Assembly: GCF_003344965.1 (NCBI RefSeq)
Contig: NZ_CP031194.1
Location: forward strand, 4,030,001 to 4,094,000
DNA from: Streptomyces paludis
GTDB taxonomy: Bacteria; Actinomycetota; Actinomycetes; Streptomycetales; Streptomycetaceae
Length of the DNA: 64,000 nt
Direction of reading: 5' to 3'
A model generated the notes under the pieces. That model was not told the DNA's origin. It saw nothing but the letters and a program-made list of their open reading frames with translations, and did not search any database. The position numbers were made by a program, and so were the translations under genes. Shown here piece by piece: positions 8,801 through 18,673 of this stretch; within the stretch, counting starts at the first letter, position 1, and each line of letters starts with the position of its first letter.

Positions 8801-11800
8801 ACATGGTGCCCACCGCGTACGCCGTCCTCCCGCGGCTGCCGCTCACCCCCAACGGCAAGCTCGACACCGGCCTCCTCCCGGCCGCGACCCCGCTCGCCGC
8901 ACGCGGCGGCGCGCCGCGCACCCCCGAGGAGGAGTCGATGTGCGCCGTCTTCGCCGAGTGCCTGGAGGTGCCGGCCGTCGGGCGGGACGACAACTTCTTT
9001 CTCCTGGGCGGTCATTCCCTGCTCGCGACCCGGCTGGTGAGCCGTGTCAGGGACCGCTTCGGCTCCGAGGTGCCCATCCGGGCGCTGTTCGACCACCCGA
9101 CTCCCGCCGGGCTGGTCACCGCCCTGGACACGAGCGCTCCGGTACGGCCACCGGTCGCCGCCGTCGAGCCGCGCCCCGCGCGGCTGCCGCTCTCCTTCGC
9201 CCAGCAGCGGCTCTGGCTGCTGGACCGGATGGGCCAGGCAGGCACCGCCTACCACCTGCCGATCGCGTTGCGTCTGTACGGGCGGCTCGACCGTGCCGCG
9301 CTGGCGGAGGCCCTGGGGGATGTGATCGGGCGGCACGAGAGCCTGCGAACGGTCTTCGGGGAGGACGAGGACGGGCCCCACCAGCGTGTGCTGCCCGTCG
9401 AGCAGGCCGGCGTCCCGCTGGTGACAAGGCCGTTCCCGGCCGGAGGCGACCCGGTGCGACCGGACGACTCCGACTTCCCGCTCGGCTCCGAACCGCCCCT
9501 GCGGGCAGAACTGTTCACCGGCTACCCGGGTTCGGACACCGCCGACGAGCACCTCCTGGTACTGACGCTCCACCACATAGCCGCCGACGGCTGGTCCATG
9601 GGCCCGCTGTTGCGCGACCTGTCCGACGCGTACGAGGCCCGCCGCCATCTCAAGGCGCCCAACTGGACGCCGCTGCCGGTCCAGTACGCCGACTACACGC
9701 TCTGGCAGCGTGACCTCCTCGGGGACCCCCGCCAGGCCGGCACCCTCGCCGAGGGACAGCTCGCCCACTGGTCCGCCGTGCTCGACGGTCTCCCGCCCGA
9801 GGTGACCTTCCCGGCCGACCGGCCGCGACCTGCCCGGCACTCCGGCCGGGGCGGGGCCGTACCGGTCCGGATCGACGCGGTCACCCATCGCGCCCTCGCA
9901 CGGCTCGCCGGGGAGTCGGGCACCAGCACCTTCATGGTCCTGCACGCCGCGCTCGCCGCGCTGATGACCCGGCTCGGTGCCGGTGAGGACATCAGCGTCG
10001 GCACCCCGGTGGCCGGCCGCCCGGACGACGCGCTGGCCGACATGGTCGGCTTCTTCGTCAACACCCTGGTGCTGCGCACCGACACCTCCGGCGACCCGGA
10101 CTTCCACGAGCTGCTCCGACGTGTCCGCGCGGCCGACCTGGCCGCCTACGCCCACCAGGACCTGCCCTTCGAGCGGCTGGTGGAGGAGCTGAGGCCGTCC
10201 CGTTCGTCGTCCAGACACCCCCTGTTCCAAGTGATGCTCAGCCTCAACAACGCGCCCGGCGCTCGCGGTTCACTCGCGGACCTCACCCTCCGGCACGACA
10301 CGTCGATCGGCCGGTCCGGCGCGAAGTTCGACCTCACCTGGGACCTGGCCGAGCTCAAGGACGCCGAAGGGGAACCCAGCGGTCTCACCGGTGAACTGGA
10401 ATTCGCCGAGGATCTCTTCGACCGCAGGACGGCCGAACGGTTCGTGACTCACTTCGGCGCGCTCCTCAGCACGCTGGTGGAGCGTCCGGACCAGCCTGTG
10501 ACCGACTCCGTGTTCCTGTCGGGAGAAGAGCGCAGGGCCGCCGTCGACGAACTGCCGAGGGCGACGGCCGAGCCGTCCACCTCCTCCGGGATGCTCCTCA
10601 ACTCGCCCGCGCACGGGCCCGACTGGACCATCACGGACATCCTCACTTCGCGGGCCACCGCAGATCCCGGCCGTACCGCCGTGGTCGACGGGGCGGACTC
10701 CCTCACCTTCGGCGAACTGCTGGCCCACAGCGAGCGGCTCGCCAGGACCCTGTCCGAGGCGGGCGTGGAACGCGGCGACCGGGTGGCCGTCGCGCTGCCC
10801 CGGACGGCACGGTACATAGCCGCCCTGCTGGGCGTGCTGCGCGCCGGGGCCGTCCATGTACCGCTGGACCCCGCCCATCCCCGCGCCCGTAACCAGCTCA
10901 TCCTCGACACCGCCGATCCACGGCTCGTGCTGACCACACGCGCGACACGCGACGCGCTGCCCGGGACGACGCACCCGAGGCTCGAACTCGACGAGCAGGC
11001 GTCTCCCGAGGACCCGGCCGGCCTGCTGCCCGAACCGCCGCGCGCGCAGGACGCCGCGTACGTCCTCTACACCTCCGGCTCCACCGGCCGGCCCAAGGGT
11101 GTCGTGGTCGAGCACCGCTCGCTGTCGAATCTCCTCGCGAGCCACCGGGAGAGGCTGATGGGCCCGGCGGAGGCCGCGAACAACGGCCGCCCGCTGCGCG
11201 TCGCCCTCACGGCGGCCACCACCTTCGACGCGTCCTGGGACCCGCTGCTGTGGATGGTCGCGGGCCACGAACTGCATCTCGTTGACGACGCGACCCGGCG
11301 CGATCCGGAAGCGCTCACCGCTTTCCTCCACCACCGCTCCGTCGACGTGGTCGAGACCACCCCCTCCTTCTTCGAGCAGCTGCGCGCCTGCGGACTGTTC
11401 GCCCAGGGCAGGCCGCGCCCCCGGGTCCTCGCGCTCGGCGGAGAAGCCGTCAACGACACGCTTTGGGACGAACTCGGCGCACTGCGCGACGTGGCCGTGT
11501 GGAATCTGTACGGGCCCACCGAGGTCACCGTCGACAGCGTGATGGGCCGGATCTCGGCGGGCACCCGCCCGCACATCGGCCGACCGGTCGCCCACACCCG
11601 CGCACGAGTGCTCGACGCGCGGCTGCAGCCCGTGGCGCCCGGCGCGACCGGTGAGCTGTATCTCGCGGGCGCGGGGCTGGCCCGCGGGTACGAGAACGCG
11701 TCGGGTGCCACCGCCGCCCGCTTCCTGCCCGACCCGTACGGTGCTCCCGGCGCCCGGATGTACCGCACCGGCGACCTGGTCCGGCGCCGCGAGGGACGAC

Positions 11801-14800
11801 TCGAATTCGTCGGCCGGGCGGACGGACAGACCAAGGTGCGCGGCTTCCGGGTGGAGACCGGCGAGGTGGAGGCGGCGCTTCTGCGCCACAGCGACGTGGT
11901 CCAGGCCGCCGTCGCGGTGCGGACTGACGTCGCCGGAGCGGGACGCCTCGTCGCCTGGGTCGTCCCCTGCGACGGGCAGCGGCCGGCCGCTCGTGCGCTG
12001 CGGGCCTTCGTCGCCGAGCGGCTGCCGGAGTACATGGTGCCGTCATCGATCGTGCCCGTCCCCGGCCTTCCGCTGACCGTGCACGGCAAGGTCGATTTCG
12101 ACGCGCTGCCGCACACGGCTGCGGAGGGCGAGCGGGACGGCATCGACCGACCGGACAGCGGCGCGCCGCGCTCGGCACAGGAGGAGATCCTGTGCGCGCT
12201 CTTCGCCGAATGCCTGGAACGCGAAGAGGTCTCCCGCGACGACGACTTCTTCGAACTCGGCGGCCACTCGCTCCTCGCCGTCCACGTCATCGGCCGTATC
12301 CGGGGCGCCTTCGGTGTCGAACTGTCCGTGCGAACCCTCTTCGAGGCGACCACCCCGGCCGCGCTCGCCGAGCGGCTGGACGACGCGGGCGCCGCGCGCC
12401 CCGCCCTGCGGCGGGCCTCCCGGCCGGCCCGGCCACCGCTGTCACCGGCCCAGCGCAGGCTGTGGTTCCTGCACTGCATGGGGTCCGACGACGCCGACTC
12501 GGACGCCGCCTACCACATACCGATCGCCGTACGGCTGACCGGGCACCTGGACCGCGACGCGCTGCGCGCCGCACTCGGCGACGTCGTGGCGCGGCACGAG
12601 AGCCTGCGCACGCTGATCCGGGAGAACGAGGGCGAGCCCTTCCAGGCCGTACTGGACCCGGGCGACGCACGCCCCGAAATGCCCGTGACGCCCTTGGCCC
12701 AGGCCGTCGGAACGGCGCACGACGGGACCGACGAGGACATGCTCAACGGGGCGCTGCGCGCGTCGGCTGCCCGGCGGTTCGACCTGTCGGCCGGGATACC
12801 GCTGCGAGCGGAGCTGTTCGAGCTTGCTGCCGACCGGCACGTACTTCTGTTGACGGTCCATCACATCGCGGCCGACGGATGGTCGATGGGCCCCCTGGCC
12901 CAGGACCTCGCCGGCGCCTACGCGGCCCGTGCGGGAGGCCGAACCCCCAACTGGGCTCCGCTGCCCGTGCAGTACGCCGACTACACACTCTGGCAGCGTG
13001 CCCTCCTCGGCGCCGACGACGAGGCCGACTCCCTCTCTGCCCGTCAACTCGCCTATTGGGCGGGTCAGATGCGCGGAGCCCCGGAGGAGACCGCGCTGCC
13101 CGTCGACCGGGCCCGGCCCCAACGGTCCACCGGACGCGGCGGCACGGTCGGCGTCGGCCTCTCCGTCGGCACGGCCCGCGCCGTCGCCGCGCTGGCCAGG
13201 CAGTCCGCCACCAGCACCTTCATGGTCCTGCACGCCGCGCTGGCGGCGTTGCTGAGCCGGATCGGCGCGGGGGACGACGTCACGATCGGCACACCGGTCG
13301 CCGGGCGCACCGATGAAGGACTGGACGGACTCGTCGGCTTCTTCGTCAACACCCTTCCGCTCCGGGTCGGCTTTGACAGCTCGGCCGGCTTCCGCGAGCT
13401 GCTGGCCGAGGTACGGGAGACGGATCTTGCCGCGTACGCCCACCAGGAACTGCCCTTCGAACGCCTGGTGGAGGAAGTCCGGCCCAGCCGCTCACTGAGC
13501 CGCCACCCGCTCTTCCAGGTCATGCTCACCCTCAACAACACCCGTACGCCTCAGCTCGACCTGCCCGGACTGCACGCCACGATGGACGGCGTCGAGACGG
13601 GCGGAGCCAAATTCGACCTGTCGTTCAGCTTCACCGAACGGCCCGGGAGCGACGACGGCGAACGGCTCGACGGCACACTGGAGTACGCCCGCGACCTGTT
13701 CGACGAGTCGACGGCACTGCGGATCGCCGACTGGTTCCGCCACCTGGTGGACGCCGCCGTCGCCGAGCCCACGACGCCCGTGCGCGATCTGCCGCTGTAC
13801 GGCAGCGCGCAGGAGGCGTCACTCATCGGCGACACCGAGGTACCACCCGCCGTCGAGCACACCGTGCTCGACCGTTTCGCCAGGACGGTGGCACGCTCCC
13901 GCAGCGGCGACATCGCCGTGAACGCGCCCGACGGCAGGCTGTCCTTCCCCGAACTGGCCGCCCGCTCGGACCGTGTCGCGCGGCTGCTCACCTCGGCGGG
14001 CGTCGCGCCCGGCGACGTGGTCGCGGTGCTGCTGCCCCGTTCGACGGACTCGATCGCGTCGCTGCTGGGTGTGCTCAAGGCGGGCGCCGTCTACGCGCCG
14101 ATCGATCCGGGCCTTCCCGCGGCACGCGTCGAGGCGATCCTCGACGACGCCCGTCCTCGCCTGGTCCTGACGGCGCCGTCCACCGGCGACCTGATCCCGC
14201 CGGGGAGTCCCCGGCTGATCCTCGGCGCGGACGAAGGAGCCGGTGAGCCGGTGGACGTGGCCGAGAGCGGAGTTCCGGGTGGCGGCACCGGTCGCCGTAC
14301 ACCCGGCCCCGACGACGCCGCCTACCTCATCCACACGTCCGGATCCACCGGGCGGCCCAAGGGGGTTCTCGTCGCACACCGCTCCCTGGCGCGGCTGCTG
14401 GAGCACCACCGGCGGGACCTCTTCGCTCCCGCCGTACGCCGTACCGGCCGGAGCCGGCTCACAGCCGCTCTCACCGCCGCCCTGTCCTTCGACGCCTCGT
14501 GGGACCCGGTGCTCTGGATGATCGACGGGCACGAGCTGCACCTGTCCGACGACCTCACCCGGCGCGACCCCGAAGGGCTCGTCACCGCCGTACGCGCACA
14601 CAGGCTCGATGTACTGGAGACCACGCCCAGCCACGCGCGCCAGCTCCTCGACGCCGGCCTGCTCGACGGTGACCACCGCCCCGCCGTCCTGATCCTCGGT
14701 GGAGAGGCCGTACCGCCCGCGCTCTGGGCCGAGTTGCGCGCGGTCCCCGGCCTGGACGCCCGCAACTTCTACGGGCCTACCGAAGCCACCGTCGACACCT

Positions 14801-16497
14801 TGACCGCCCAACTCGTCCACTCCGAGCGGCCGGTGCTCGGAACGCCCGTCAGCGGAACGCGGATCCGGATCCTCGACGACGGACTGCGGCCCGTACCGAC
14901 CGGAGTCACCGGGGACCTCCACCTCGCCGGTGACAGCCTGGCCCTCGGCTACCTCGGCCGTTCCGGCGAAACCGCCGCCCGCTTCCTGCCCGACCCCTAC
15001 GGTCCCCCCGGCACCCGGATGTACCGCACCGGGGATCGCGTACGGAGATCCGCGGATGGGGGAATGGAGTTCGCCGGCCGTACGGACGGCCAGATCAAGG
15101 TGCGCGGCTTCCGGGTCGAGACCGGCGAGATCGCCGCCGCACTGCGTGCACACCCCGACGTCGCGCAGGCGGTCGTCGTCCCGGGGCCGGACGGCGCGGA
15201 CGACGGCGCGGACATCCGGCTCGTCGCCCACCTCGTTCCCGCCGATGCCGACGAGAAGGCAACCCTCGACCTCGCAGCCGTACGCGCGCACGCCGCACGC
15301 CACCTGCCCGCCTACATGGTCCCGTCCGCCTGGACGATCCTGCGCACGATCCCGCTCACCGCCAACGGCAAACTCGACCACGCCGCACTGCCCGTCCCAG
15401 TCACCGCGCCACGGACCGACGGAACCGCCCGCGGGCCCCGCAACCCCCGCGAGGACATCCTCTGCACCCTCTTCGCCGAAGCCCTCGGCGTCGAACAGGT
15501 TCTCATCGACGACGACTTCTTCATGCTCGGCGGTCACTCCCTCCTCGCCACCCGGCTCATCGCCCGGATCCGCGCCACCCTCGGTGTGGAGGTGAGCATC
15601 CGCGCGCTCTTCGAGGCGCCAACCGTCGCCGCCCTCGCCGAGCGTCTCCGGGAGGGAAACGGGAACGCCACCGAGGGCAGCTCCCTGACCACGCTGCTCC
15701 CGCTGCGCACCACCGGCGCCCGGCCGCCGCTGTTCTGCGTCCATCCGGCGGGCGGCCTCGCCTGGTCGTACGCGGGGCTGCTGCCCCACCTGGACTCCGA
15801 CCAGCCCATGTACGGTCTCCAGACCCCGAATCTGGACGGCACCGCTCCCTTCCCCGACAGCATGGAGGAGATGGCCGCGGTCTACGTGGCCGAGCTGCGC
15901 CGCGTGCAGCCGCACGGCCCTTACCACCTGCTCGGCTGGTCCTTCGGCGGCAACCTCGTCCAGGAGGTCGCCGTACAGCTCCAGGAGGCCGGCGAGCGGG
16001 TCGCGCTGCTCGCCATCCTGGACGCGTTCCCGCTCGCGCCCCTCGACGATCTTGACAGCGCCGGCCGCGACACCGTCTTCCGGGCGCTGCTCAGCAACCT
16101 GGGCGTCGACGCAGCCGCGCTCGACGGAGCGGCAGCCGTGGACGCGGCCTCCGTGCGCGAGGAGTTCCGCCGCATCGGCAGCCCGCTCGGCGCGCTGGAG
16201 CCCGTCACCATCGACGCGATGGTCGACAACTTCGCCGGCCAGGCGCGGCTGATGCGTGTCTACACCCCGCGTGTCTTCCAGGGACCCGCGCTCTTCTTCA
16301 CCGCCACCGAGGGCCGTCCCCGCGACACCTTCGGCCTCGGCCTCTGGGCGCCGTACATCACCGGCCACATCGAGAACCACGACGTGGCCTGCGCCCACGC
16401 GCAGATGATGCAGCCCGCCGCGCGGGAACAGATCGGCGCCACCGTGGCGGCAGCCCTGCGCGCCACACACCACACCACACCAGGAGAAGCGTCATGA
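5893..16497 (+). CDS. Three-module non-ribosomal peptide synthetase (C-A-T-C-A-T-C-A-T-TE)
   Basis: A 3534-residue synthetase read from GTG 5893, with AGGTGA seven bases upstream; the frame opens 35 codons earlier without a better site. Landmarks: C1 HHLALDG near 145, A1 TSGSTGRPKG near 635, T1 LGGHSLLA near 1038; C2 HHIAADG near 1226, A2 near 1726, T2 near 2121; C3 near 2322, A3 near 2814, T3 near 3212; thioesterase GWSFGG near 3350. There is no epimerase or methyltransferase, so three L-residues are expected unless the TE works iteratively. C1 starts the protein and its opening (RGLWFAQQL, DPANPAYNI) resembles EntF/DhbF-type domains that accept an acyl or aryl starter, although no aryl-acid genes are in view. 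All three A domains share FDASWDP in the specificity region, so related substrates are likely; the amino acid cannot be named. Adjacent MbtH and exporter genes complete the locus. Confidence 0.95.
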   Translation: MTASQDPTSANNPTRTLPLTAAQRGLWFAQQLDPANPAYNIAEYADVRGDLDTMLLGRAVRHVSEESEALRVTFGEHDGVPFQEIHPDIRIDVPLVDLSGHPEPLREAQRLMEADLARPADIATGPLVRLTLYRLAEAHHLFHQQVHHLALDGYGAALALARIAEVYTHLATAPDEPVERRAAPLGPVIDEENAYRSSDKYAEDGRYWADHFDGAPAPTSLHDGSTTVAGPGHGFLAVRRELDTARSERLRAAAKTAGVAWPTFFMAAMGVYLHRSRGLGDVILGLPVTGRRTAVARTTPTMLSNVLPLRLEISSSDTVADIAKRASAEARRVLKHQRYPSEGLLRDRRQDGSTATGSGGAPIGAREPLTGPSVNVLAFDDRLRFGPHTATLHNLSVGPVDDLVIAVHASYADGGLRIDLLGNPGLYTARELEQHHDALWRLVEAFADDPTGQLGALPIVPEDERRRVIGLGSGEPAAEPREGSRTGTLPEQFAEQARRTPHDTAVVCAETRLTFAELDARVSALAAELGGCGAGPGTRVAVGLPRSTDLVVAMLAVMRCGAAYLPLDPSYPADRVAFMLADSRPVALVATTGTAAATDPGRTLPLVDPAAPVAEPAGRPVHTAMPGPKDAAYVIYTSGSTGRPKGVVVEHRSLANLLEHHRGEAHAHAEQSLGRRLRVALTAATSFDASWDPVLWMVAGHELHIVDDETRRDPQALVDFLVERRIDAIETTPTYLRQMMAAGLLSAPAHRPRVIALGGEAVDDGLWNELASHHDLVVFNFYGPTETTVNAVTSRIAGDSPVIGRPVAGARAYVLDTALHPLPVGAAGELYVSGEGVARGYAGRPGLTAERFLPDPFGPPGLRMYRTGDLARWSESGALEFLGRGDSQVKIRGYRVETGEIESALRSLSGVRDAAVVLRPSPDGTERLAAYLVTGPDRDDEAVDTNAFDQYDASGLHAVRDALVELLPEHMVPTAYAVLPRLPLTPNGKLDTGLLPAATPLAARGGAPRTPEEESMCAVFAECLEVPAVGRDDNFFLLGGHSLLATRLVSRVRDRFGSEVPIRALFDHPTPAGLVTALDTSAPVRPPVAAVEPRPARLPLSFAQQRLWLLDRMGQAGTAYHLPIALRLYGRLDRAALAEALGDVIGRHESLRTVFGEDEDGPHQRVLPVEQAGVPLVTRPFPAGGDPVRPDDSDFPLGSEPPLRAELFTGYPGSDTADEHLLVLTLHHIAADGWSMGPLLRDLSDAYEARRHLKAPNWTPLPVQYADYTLWQRDLLGDPRQAGTLAEGQLAHWSAVLDGLPPEVTFPADRPRPARHSGRGGAVPVRIDAVTHRALARLAGESGTSTFMVLHAALAALMTRLGAGEDISVGTPVAGRPDDALADMVGFFVNTLVLRTDTSGDPDFHELLRRVRAADLAAYAHQDLPFERLVEELRPSRSSSRHPLFQVMLSLNNAPGARGSLADLTLRHDTSIGRSGAKFDLTWDLAELKDAEGEPSGLTGELEFAEDLFDRRTAERFVTHFGALLSTLVERPDQPVTDSVFLSGEERRAAVDELPRATAEPSTSSGMLLNSPAHGPDWTITDILTSRATADPGRTAVVDGADSLTFGELLAHSERLARTLSEAGVERGDRVAVALPRTARYIAALLGVLRAGAVHVPLDPAHPRARNQLILDTADPRLVLTTRATRDALPGTTHPRLELDEQASPEDPAGLLPEPPRAQDAAYVLYTSGSTGRPKGVVVEHRSLSNLLASHRERLMGPAEAANNGRPLRVALTAATTFDASWDPLLWMVAGHELHLVDDATRRDPEALTAFLHHRSVDVVETTPSFFEQLRACGLFAQGRPRPRVLALGGEAVNDTLWDELGALRDVAVWNLYGPTEVTVDSVMGRISAGTRPHIGRPVAHTRARVLDARLQPVAPGATGELYLAGAGLARGYENASGATAARFLPDPYGAPGARMYRTGDLVRRREGRLEFVGRADGQTKVRGFRVETGEVEAALLRHSDVVQAAVAVRTDVAGAGRLVAWVVPCDGQRPAARALRAFVAERLPEYMVPSSIVPVPGLPLTVHGKVDFDALPHTAAEGERDGIDRPDSGAPRSAQEEILCALFAECLEREEVSRDDDFFELGGHSLLAVHVIGRIRGAFGVELSVRTLFEATTPAALAERLDDAGAARPALRRASRPARPPLSPAQRRLWFLHCMGSDDADSDAAYHIPIAVRLTGHLDRDALRAALGDVVARHESLRTLIRENEGEPFQAVLDPGDARPEMPVTPLAQAVGTAHDGTDEDMLNGALRASAARRFDLSAGIPLRAELFELAADRHVLLLTVHHIAADGWSMGPLAQDLAGAYAARAGGRTPNWAPLPVQYADYTLWQRALLGADDEADSLSARQLAYWAGQMRGAPEETALPVDRARPQRSTGRGGTVGVGLSVGTARAVAALARQSATSTFMVLHAALAALLSRIGAGDDVTIGTPVAGRTDEGLDGLVGFFVNTLPLRVGFDSSAGFRELLAEVRETDLAAYAHQELPFERLVEEVRPSRSLSRHPLFQVMLTLNNTRTPQLDLPGLHATMDGVETGGAKFDLSFSFTERPGSDDGERLDGTLEYARDLFDESTALRIADWFRHLVDAAVAEPTTPVRDLPLYGSAQEASLIGDTEVPPAVEHTVLDRFARTVARSRSGDIAVNAPDGRLSFPELAARSDRVARLLTSAGVAPGDVVAVLLPRSTDSIASLLGVLKAGAVYAPIDPGLPAARVEAILDDARPRLVLTAPSTGDLIPPGSPRLILGADEGAGEPVDVAESGVPGGGTGRRTPGPDDAAYLIHTSGSTGRPKGVLVAHRSLARLLEHHRRDLFAPAVRRTGRSRLTAALTAALSFDASWDPVLWMIDGHELHLSDDLTRRDPEGLVTAVRAHRLDVLETTPSHARQLLDAGLLDGDHRPAVLILGGEAVPPALWAELRAVPGLDARNFYGPTEATVDTLTAQLVHSERPVLGTPVSGTRIRILDDGLRPVPTGVTGDLHLAGDSLALGYLGRSGETAARFLPDPYGPPGTRMYRTGDRVRRSADGGMEFAGRTDGQIKVRGFRVETGEIAAALRAHPDVAQAVVVPGPDGADDGADIRLVAHLVPADADEKATLDLAAVRAHAARHLPAYMVPSAWTILRTIPLTANGKLDHAALPVPVTAPRTDGTARGPRNPREDILCTLFAEALGVEQVLIDDDFFMLGGHSLLATRLIARIRATLGVEVSIRALFEAPTVAALAERLREGNGNATEGSSLTTLLPLRTTGARPPLFCVHPAGGLAWSYAGLLPHLDSDQPMYGLQTPNLDGTAPFPDSMEEMAAVYVAELRRVQPHGPYHLLGWSFGGNLVQEVAVQLQEAGERVALLAILDAFPLAPLDDLDSAGRDTVFRALLSNLGVDAAALDGAAAVDAASVREEFRRIGSPLGALEPVTIDAMVDNFAGQARLMRVYTPRVFQGPALFFTATEGRPRDTFGLGLWAPYITGHIENHDVACAHAQMMQPAAREQIGATVAAALRATHHTTPGEAS

Positions 16498-16700
16498 CAA
16501 ACCCGTTCGACGACCCCCGCACCCAGCACCGCGTCCTCGTCAACGACGAGGGCCAGCACGCCCTGTGGCCTTCCTTCGCCGCACTCCCGGCCGGCTGGGA
16601 AGAGGTCTTCGGCCCGGCAGCCCAAGACGCCTGCCACGACTACGTCGAGCAGAACTGGACCGACCTCACTCCCAGGAGCGCACGCATCGCGGCCGTCTGA
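16494..16700 (+). CDS. MbtH-like NRPS chaperone
   Basis: A 68-residue protein with the MbtH signature: NDEGQHALWP, PAGWEEVFGP and a C-terminal CHDYVEQNWTDLTPRS. These proteins bind adenylation domains and support their folding and activity. Its ATG overlaps the NRPS stop (ATGA at 16494-16497), so translation is probably coupled and a stoichiometric supply of partner is likely. Length is normal for the family. Confidence 0.95.
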   Translation: MTNPFDDPRTQHRVLVNDEGQHALWPSFAALPAGWEEVFGPAAQDACHDYVEQNWTDLTPRSARIAAV

Positions 16701-16751
16701 CCCCACCGCGACCACCACCCGTCGCCTGCCGCACGCCGAAGAAAGGCTGAG

Positions 16752-17885
16752 ATGACGTCCTCACCGATGCCCCCCGTGGCGCCGATGCCACCCCCGCAAC
16801 GGCCCACCCGCCTCACGGGCCAGGACCACGGTCACGCGATCCGCGCCGAGGGGCTGACAAAACGCTTCGGTGACAAGAAGGCCCTGGCCGGGGTCGACCT
16901 GGAAGCGAGCGCCGGGACGGTCCTGGGCGTACTCGGCCCGAACGGTGCGGGCAAGACCACCACGGTCCGCATCCTGTCCACATTGCTGCGCCCCGACAGC
17001 GGCCGGGCCTGGATGGCGGGCCGCGACGTACTGAAAGACCCGGAGGGCGTACGTGAGAACCTCGGCCTCTCCGGGCAGTACGCGGCCGTCGACGAGAAGC
17101 TCACGGGACGCGAGAACCTGTACCTCGTAGCCCGCCTCTACGGCATGCGCCGCTCGACCGCCAGACGCAGGGCGGCCGAACTCCTCGCCCGGTTCCGGCT
17201 GGAGGACGCCGCGGACAAACCCAGCGGCACCTTCTCCGGCGGCATGCGTCGCCGGCTCGACCTCGCGGGTGCCCTCGTGGCCCGCCCCGCCGTCGTGGTC
17301 CTGGACGAGCCGACCACCGGCCTGGATCCACGAGGCCGGGCCGACACATGGGTGTCGATCCAGGAACTCGTCGCGGCCGGCACGACCGTGCTCCTCACCA
17401 CCCAGTATCTGGAGGAGGCTGACCAACTGGCCGACTCCATTGTGGTGATCGACCAAGGGAAGGTCATCGCACGAGGCTCGGCGGCCCAGCTCAAAGCACG
17501 GGTCGGCGGCGAGCGGCTGACCCTGACGGTCGGGAACTCGCAGGCGTACACGCGGACGTACGAAGTGCTCGACGCCCTCGGTCCGCACCGACCCGAACTC
17601 GACACCCGCACCGGCCGGTTCACCGTCGCCACCGAGCGCGGGGCACAGACACTGGAGCACGCCCTGAGCTGCCTGCGGCTGGCGGGCATAGCCGTACAGG
17701 AAGTCGAACTCGCGCCTCCCACACTCGACGACGCCTTCCTGGCACTGACCGGACAACCCGCCACCGGTCCGCAAGGGCCGCCGGAAGAACACGAGTACCC
17801 GCCGGCCGGATCCCCACCGGACGCTTCGGCCGAGACACCCGCCGAGCAGACCGTCCAACTCCTCGCCACCGGGCGCCGCCCATGA
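16752..17885 (+). CDS. ABC exporter ATP-binding subunit (DrrA-like)
   Basis: A 377-residue ATPase with Walker A GPNGAGKTT (62-70), signature FSGGM (161-165), Walker B VVLDEP (182-187) and a DrrA-type C-terminal extension. A Pro-rich leader of about 25 residues precedes the domain. Members energise ABC-2 exporters for antibiotics or hydrophobic metabolites at the cytoplasmic face of the membrane. It follows mbtH by 51 bases and overlaps its permease by four, so it most likely exports, or confers self-resistance to, the NRPS product. Confidence 0.92.
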   Translation: MTSSPMPPVAPMPPPQRPTRLTGQDHGHAIRAEGLTKRFGDKKALAGVDLEASAGTVLGVLGPNGAGKTTTVRILSTLLRPDSGRAWMAGRDVLKDPEGVRENLGLSGQYAAVDEKLTGRENLYLVARLYGMRRSTARRRAAELLARFRLEDAADKPSGTFSGGMRRRLDLAGALVARPAVVVLDEPTTGLDPRGRADTWVSIQELVAAGTTVLLTTQYLEEADQLADSIVVIDQGKVIARGSAAQLKARVGGERLTLTVGNSQAYTRTYEVLDALGPHRPELDTRTGRFTVATERGAQTLEHALSCLRLAGIAVQEVELAPPTLDDAFLALTGQPATGPQGPPEEHEYPPAGSPPDASAETPAEQTVQLLATGRRP

Positions 17886-18673
17886 ACCGCGTGGCGCGCG
17901 ACGCGTGCATCATCGCCTGGCGGAACCTGCTCAATCTGCGGCGCACACCCGGCTCGGTCATCGCCGCGCTCGTCCAGCCGGTCATGTTCGTCCTGCTCCT
18001 CGCGTACGTCTTCGGCGGCAGCCTCGGAGGCGCCGACTACCGCACCTTCCTGATGGGCGGCATCTTCGCCCAGGCCGTCACCTTCAACGCCGCCTTCACG
18101 GCGCTCGGGCTGGCCAACGACATGGACAAGGGGATCGTGGACCGGTTCCGCTCACTGCCCATGCCGCGCATGGCGGTGATCCTCGGCCGCACCCTGTCCG
18201 ACCTGATCATGAGCGTCGTGACCCTGGCCGTCACGTCGCTGTGCGGTCTGCTGGTCGGCTGGCGTATCGGGACATCGCTGCCCGAAGCCGCGCTGGCCTA
18301 CTTCCTGATCCTGCTCTTCGCGTTCGCCATGTCCTGGGTCGGCGCCACCATCGGACTGATGGCGCGCAGCGTGGAGGTGGCACAAAGCGCCGGCCTGATC
18401 TGGCTGTTCCCGGTCACCTTCGTCTCCTCCGCGTTCGTCTCCACGGCCACTATGCCGGGCCCGTTGCGTACGGTCGCCGAGTGGAACCCGGTGTCGGCCA
18501 CGGCCACGGCCGTGCGGCAACTCTTCGGCAACCCGCCCCCCGCCGGCATCCCGCTCGGCGAAGCGTGGCCGGTCGTCAACGCGCTGCCGTACGCCCTGGT
18601 GTGCGCGTTCGTCATCACCGCCGCCTTCATGGGGCTGGCACTGAGCAGATTCCGCAGGATCGTGGTGAGCTGA
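17882..18673 (+). CDS. ABC-2 type permease (DrrB-like)
   Basis: A 263-residue membrane protein with about six hydrophobic segments (for example VMFVLLLAYVFGG, LMSVVTLAVTSLCGLLVG and AYFLILLFAFAMSWVGATIG) and the family's EWNPVSATATAVRQLFG region near the C-terminus. It starts at the ATGA overlap with the ATPase gene. Together they form a two-component exporter expected to move the peptide out. The 250 bases that follow contain no gene I can support. Confidence 0.9.
   Translation: MNRVARDACIIAWRNLLNLRRTPGSVIAALVQPVMFVLLLAYVFGGSLGGADYRTFLMGGIFAQAVTFNAAFTALGLANDMDKGIVDRFRSLPMPRMAVILGRTLSDLIMSVVTLAVTSLCGLLVGWRIGTSLPEAALAYFLILLFAFAMSWVGATIGLMARSVEVAQSAGLIWLFPVTFVSSAFVSTATMPGPLRTVAEWNPVSATATAVRQLFGNPPPAGIPLGEAWPVVNALPYALVCAFVITAAFMGLALSRFRRIVVS

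Noticed and set aside
13819..16473. An 884-codon open frame on the minus strand inside the NRPS gene
   Set aside because: It mirrors the GC-biased codons of the synthetase, has no domain motif and lacks a ribosome site; shadow ORF.
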